This document shows positions 4,609 to 5,959 of a DNA stretch of 5,959 nt, one piece after another. Under the pieces are notes generated by a model. That model searched no databases. It worked only from the letters and a program-made list of their open reading frames with translations, and was not told the origin of the DNA. The stretch is from Ruminococcaceae bacterium UBA1213 (GTDB lineage Bacteria; Bacillota; Clostridia; Oscillospirales; Acutalibacteraceae): NCBI GenBank assembly GCA_002309275.1, contig DBXL01000137.1, positions 1-5,959 of the forward strand, written 5' to 3'. Each line of letters begins with the position of its first letter. Position 1 is the first letter of the stretch. A program made the position numbers and the translations under genes.

Positions 4609-5959
4609 AAAAGTCGGCAAAATTTTTATCAGTTTTAGCGTCAGTGGCAATCATACTTCCGCCGGTGCCGGTTTATCCGGATAAAACGGATACCCCGAAA
4701 GTGACTGTCATCGTTGAAAACGGCACTCTTTCAGAGGAAAACGGTGCAAAATGGGAGGGAATGCTTTTATCCGGCGAGGTTGAAATTGGTGAGGGTGACA
4801 ATGCGTTAACAGCATTTACCAAAGCCATAGAGGAAAATGGATTGTCACAGCAGGGGGCAGAGTTTGGATTTGTCAGTGAAATCAACGGACTCGGCTCAGA
4901 ACAGGGCGGAGCATGGATGGCAACGCTGAATGACTGGTTTACAGACGAGGGTTTGTCAGCTTATACAGTGGAGAACGGCAAGCTTTCAGACGGTGATGAG
5001 ATTCGCTTCATGTACACACTGAACTGGGGTGCAGATTTGGGCTATGACTGGACATCAACGGATACAACCCTTTCAGAGATAACGTTTGATACAGGCAGAC
5101 TGGAACCCGAATTTTCACCTGATGTAACGGAATATACTCTTGAGCTGAATCAAAATGTAGTGAGAGTTGTACCGAAAGCTTCAAGCAAGTCTTTTCCCGT
5201 GAAGATATATAAAAATGAATATACGGCTGATAAGCTTGGCACGGACTACAAGAAAAATGAGGACATACAAGTTTATGACGGAGATACAATTATTATAGGC
5301 GTTGCCAACAGTAATTGGATGAGTTACATACCCGACGGAGTGGCGGAAACGGTATATAAAATTGACATCAGTTGGAATGAAGAAATTTCTTCCGAGCCGT
5401 CAGAGAGTGAAGAACCGCTTGAAACAGAGGAAAGTGAGGTTTCTAATGACACAGAAGAAAGTGAAGTTTCTGATGACACAGAGGAAAGTGTAGTTTACTC
5501 TGATGTGTCGGATACAGAATATTCCTTTGCCCCTGTGGAAAGCGAAGTTGAAATATCTGAAATAGAGGTTTCGGAGTCTATCGAGGATAAAATGACGGTT
5601 GAGGAATTGAGAAAGCAATATACCATACAGCAGTCGATATATGGAAATGAGTGGGGCATGATAACGCTTGCAAAGTTTGATTTTATTACAGACGGTATGA
5701 AAGAAAGCTATGCAGAGAGCGTGAAAGAATATCTTGACAGTATCGGCACGGCTAAAATAAGCAGTACACGTTCAACAGCCGTATCGGGAGTTGTACTGGC
5801 ACTTTCGGGCATGGGTGAAAATGTATATGATTTTTACGGATATAATCTGTTAGAGCCGTTGTCGGACATGGATTATATCACCAATCAGGGCATTAACGGT
5901 GCAATGTATGCACTCATGGCTTTTGACATGAATGCAGAATACTACATACCGAAAGCCCC
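4605..5959 (+). CDS. Secreted intrinsic factor-like protein, putative cobalamin capture (partial)
   Basis: The frame stays open for 451 codons and leaves the window, so the C terminus is missing. Residues 1-24 form a Sec signal peptide (KK, then a hydrophobic core LSVLASVAIIL) without a lipobox Cys. Residues 32-145 resemble DUF4430 (PF14478), related to the C-terminal beta domain of transcobalamin and intrinsic factor: VTVIVENG, GGAWMATLND (Trp104) and LSDGDEIRFMYT. Residues 153-256 look like a cadherin-like beta sandwich (TLSEITFDTGRLEPEFSPDV, then TEYTLEL). Residues 257-330 are an acidic Ser/Glu/Thr linker. From about 331 a helical alpha/alpha-toroid domain begins (RSTAVSGVVLALSGMG, then GYNLLEPL, then NQGINGAMYALMAFD), of the squalene-cyclase-like fold that also makes up the alpha domain of intrinsic factor. 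GGAGG (4593-4597) precedes the ATG, which overlaps the stop codon of the previous gene. Riboswitch control plus this domain set suggests extracellular B12 binding (inference). A generic adhesion or prenyltransferase-fold role is the alternative. Confidence 0.82.
   Translation, partial: MKKSAKFLSVLASVAIILPPVPVYPDKTDTPKVTVIVENGTLSEENGAKWEGMLLSGEVEIGEGDNALTAFTKAIEENGLSQQGAEFGFVSEINGLGSEQGGAWMATLNDWFTDEGLSAYTVENGKLSDGDEIRFMYTLNWGADLGYDWTSTDTTLSEITFDTGRLEPEFSPDVTEYTLELNQNVVRVVPKASSKSFPVKIYKNEYTADKLGTDYKKNEDIQVYDGDTIIIGVANSNWMSYIPDGVAETVYKIDISWNEEISSEPSESEEPLETEESEVSNDTEESEVSDDTEESVVYSDVSDTEYSFAPVESEVEISEIEVSESIEDKMTVEELRKQYTIQQSIYGNEWGMITLAKFDFITDGMKESYAESVKEYLDSIGTAKISSTRSTAVSGVVLALSGMGENVYDFYGYNLLEPLSDMDYITNQGINGAMYALMAFDMNAEYYIPKA
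5421..5504 (+). repeat. Three 27-bp tandem repeats in the acidic linker
   Basis: Copies at 5421-5447, 5448-5474 and 5475-5504 encode ETEESEVSN, DTEESEVSD and DTEESVVYSD. The third copy has one extra codon and a Glu-to-Val change. The repeats are within the linker of the secreted protein between its beta domains and its helical domain. They probably serve as a flexible spacer whose length can change by slippage or recombination. Confidence 0.85.

Overview
The window looks like a chromosomal segment of a Gram-positive Clostridia-type bacterium, possibly a gut or rumen Oscillospiraceae/Ruminococcaceae relative. This rests on moderately low-GC coding sequence with strong GGAGG-type ribosome sites, SigA-like promoters (TTGACA/TATAAT type with 17-bp spacers), a BofA-family sporulation protein, and a cobalamin riboswitch driving a Sec-exported surface protein. 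All genes lie on the + strand. The organism assignment is inference; there is no rRNA to confirm it.

Region 1 (1-2578) is a self-contained two-gene operon. A terminator closes whatever lies upstream (8-46), and a good promoter follows (128-156). Next come an EctB-type diaminobutyrate aminotransferase (196-1455) and a 'sugar-transfer associated' ATP-grasp ligase-like protein (1522-2541), then a strong terminator (2544-2578). Neither ectA nor ectC is present, so the diaminobutyrate is probably not made for ectoine. The ATP-grasp partner suggests that it, or something derived from it, is ligated to a carboxylate. A heptamer tandem repeat and a hairpin separate the two genes.

Region 2 (2599-4004) holds mutY, the A/G mismatch adenine glycosylase, with a bofA-like membrane protein gene 30 nt downstream. 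It ends in a weak terminator-like hairpin and a long, nearly perfect palindrome that looks like a dispersed repeat.

Region 3 (4024-5959, running off the right edge) is a vitamin B12-regulated operon. An extended -10 promoter leads into a cobalamin riboswitch. Its likely expression platform is a terminator with a competing antiterminator pairing. Next is a small basic protein with a homing-endonuclease-associated-repeat-like motif, overlapping by ATGA with a secreted multidomain protein. That protein has a DUF4430 domain (related to the transcobalamin C-terminal beta domain), a cadherin-like beta sandwich, an acidic Ser/Glu linker with 27-bp repeats, and the start of an alpha/alpha-toroid domain. 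The domain set recalls mammalian intrinsic factor/transcobalamin in reverse order. With the riboswitch it makes a plausible cell-surface cobalamin capture system. This operon and the ectB/ATP-grasp pair are the two most interesting parts of the window.
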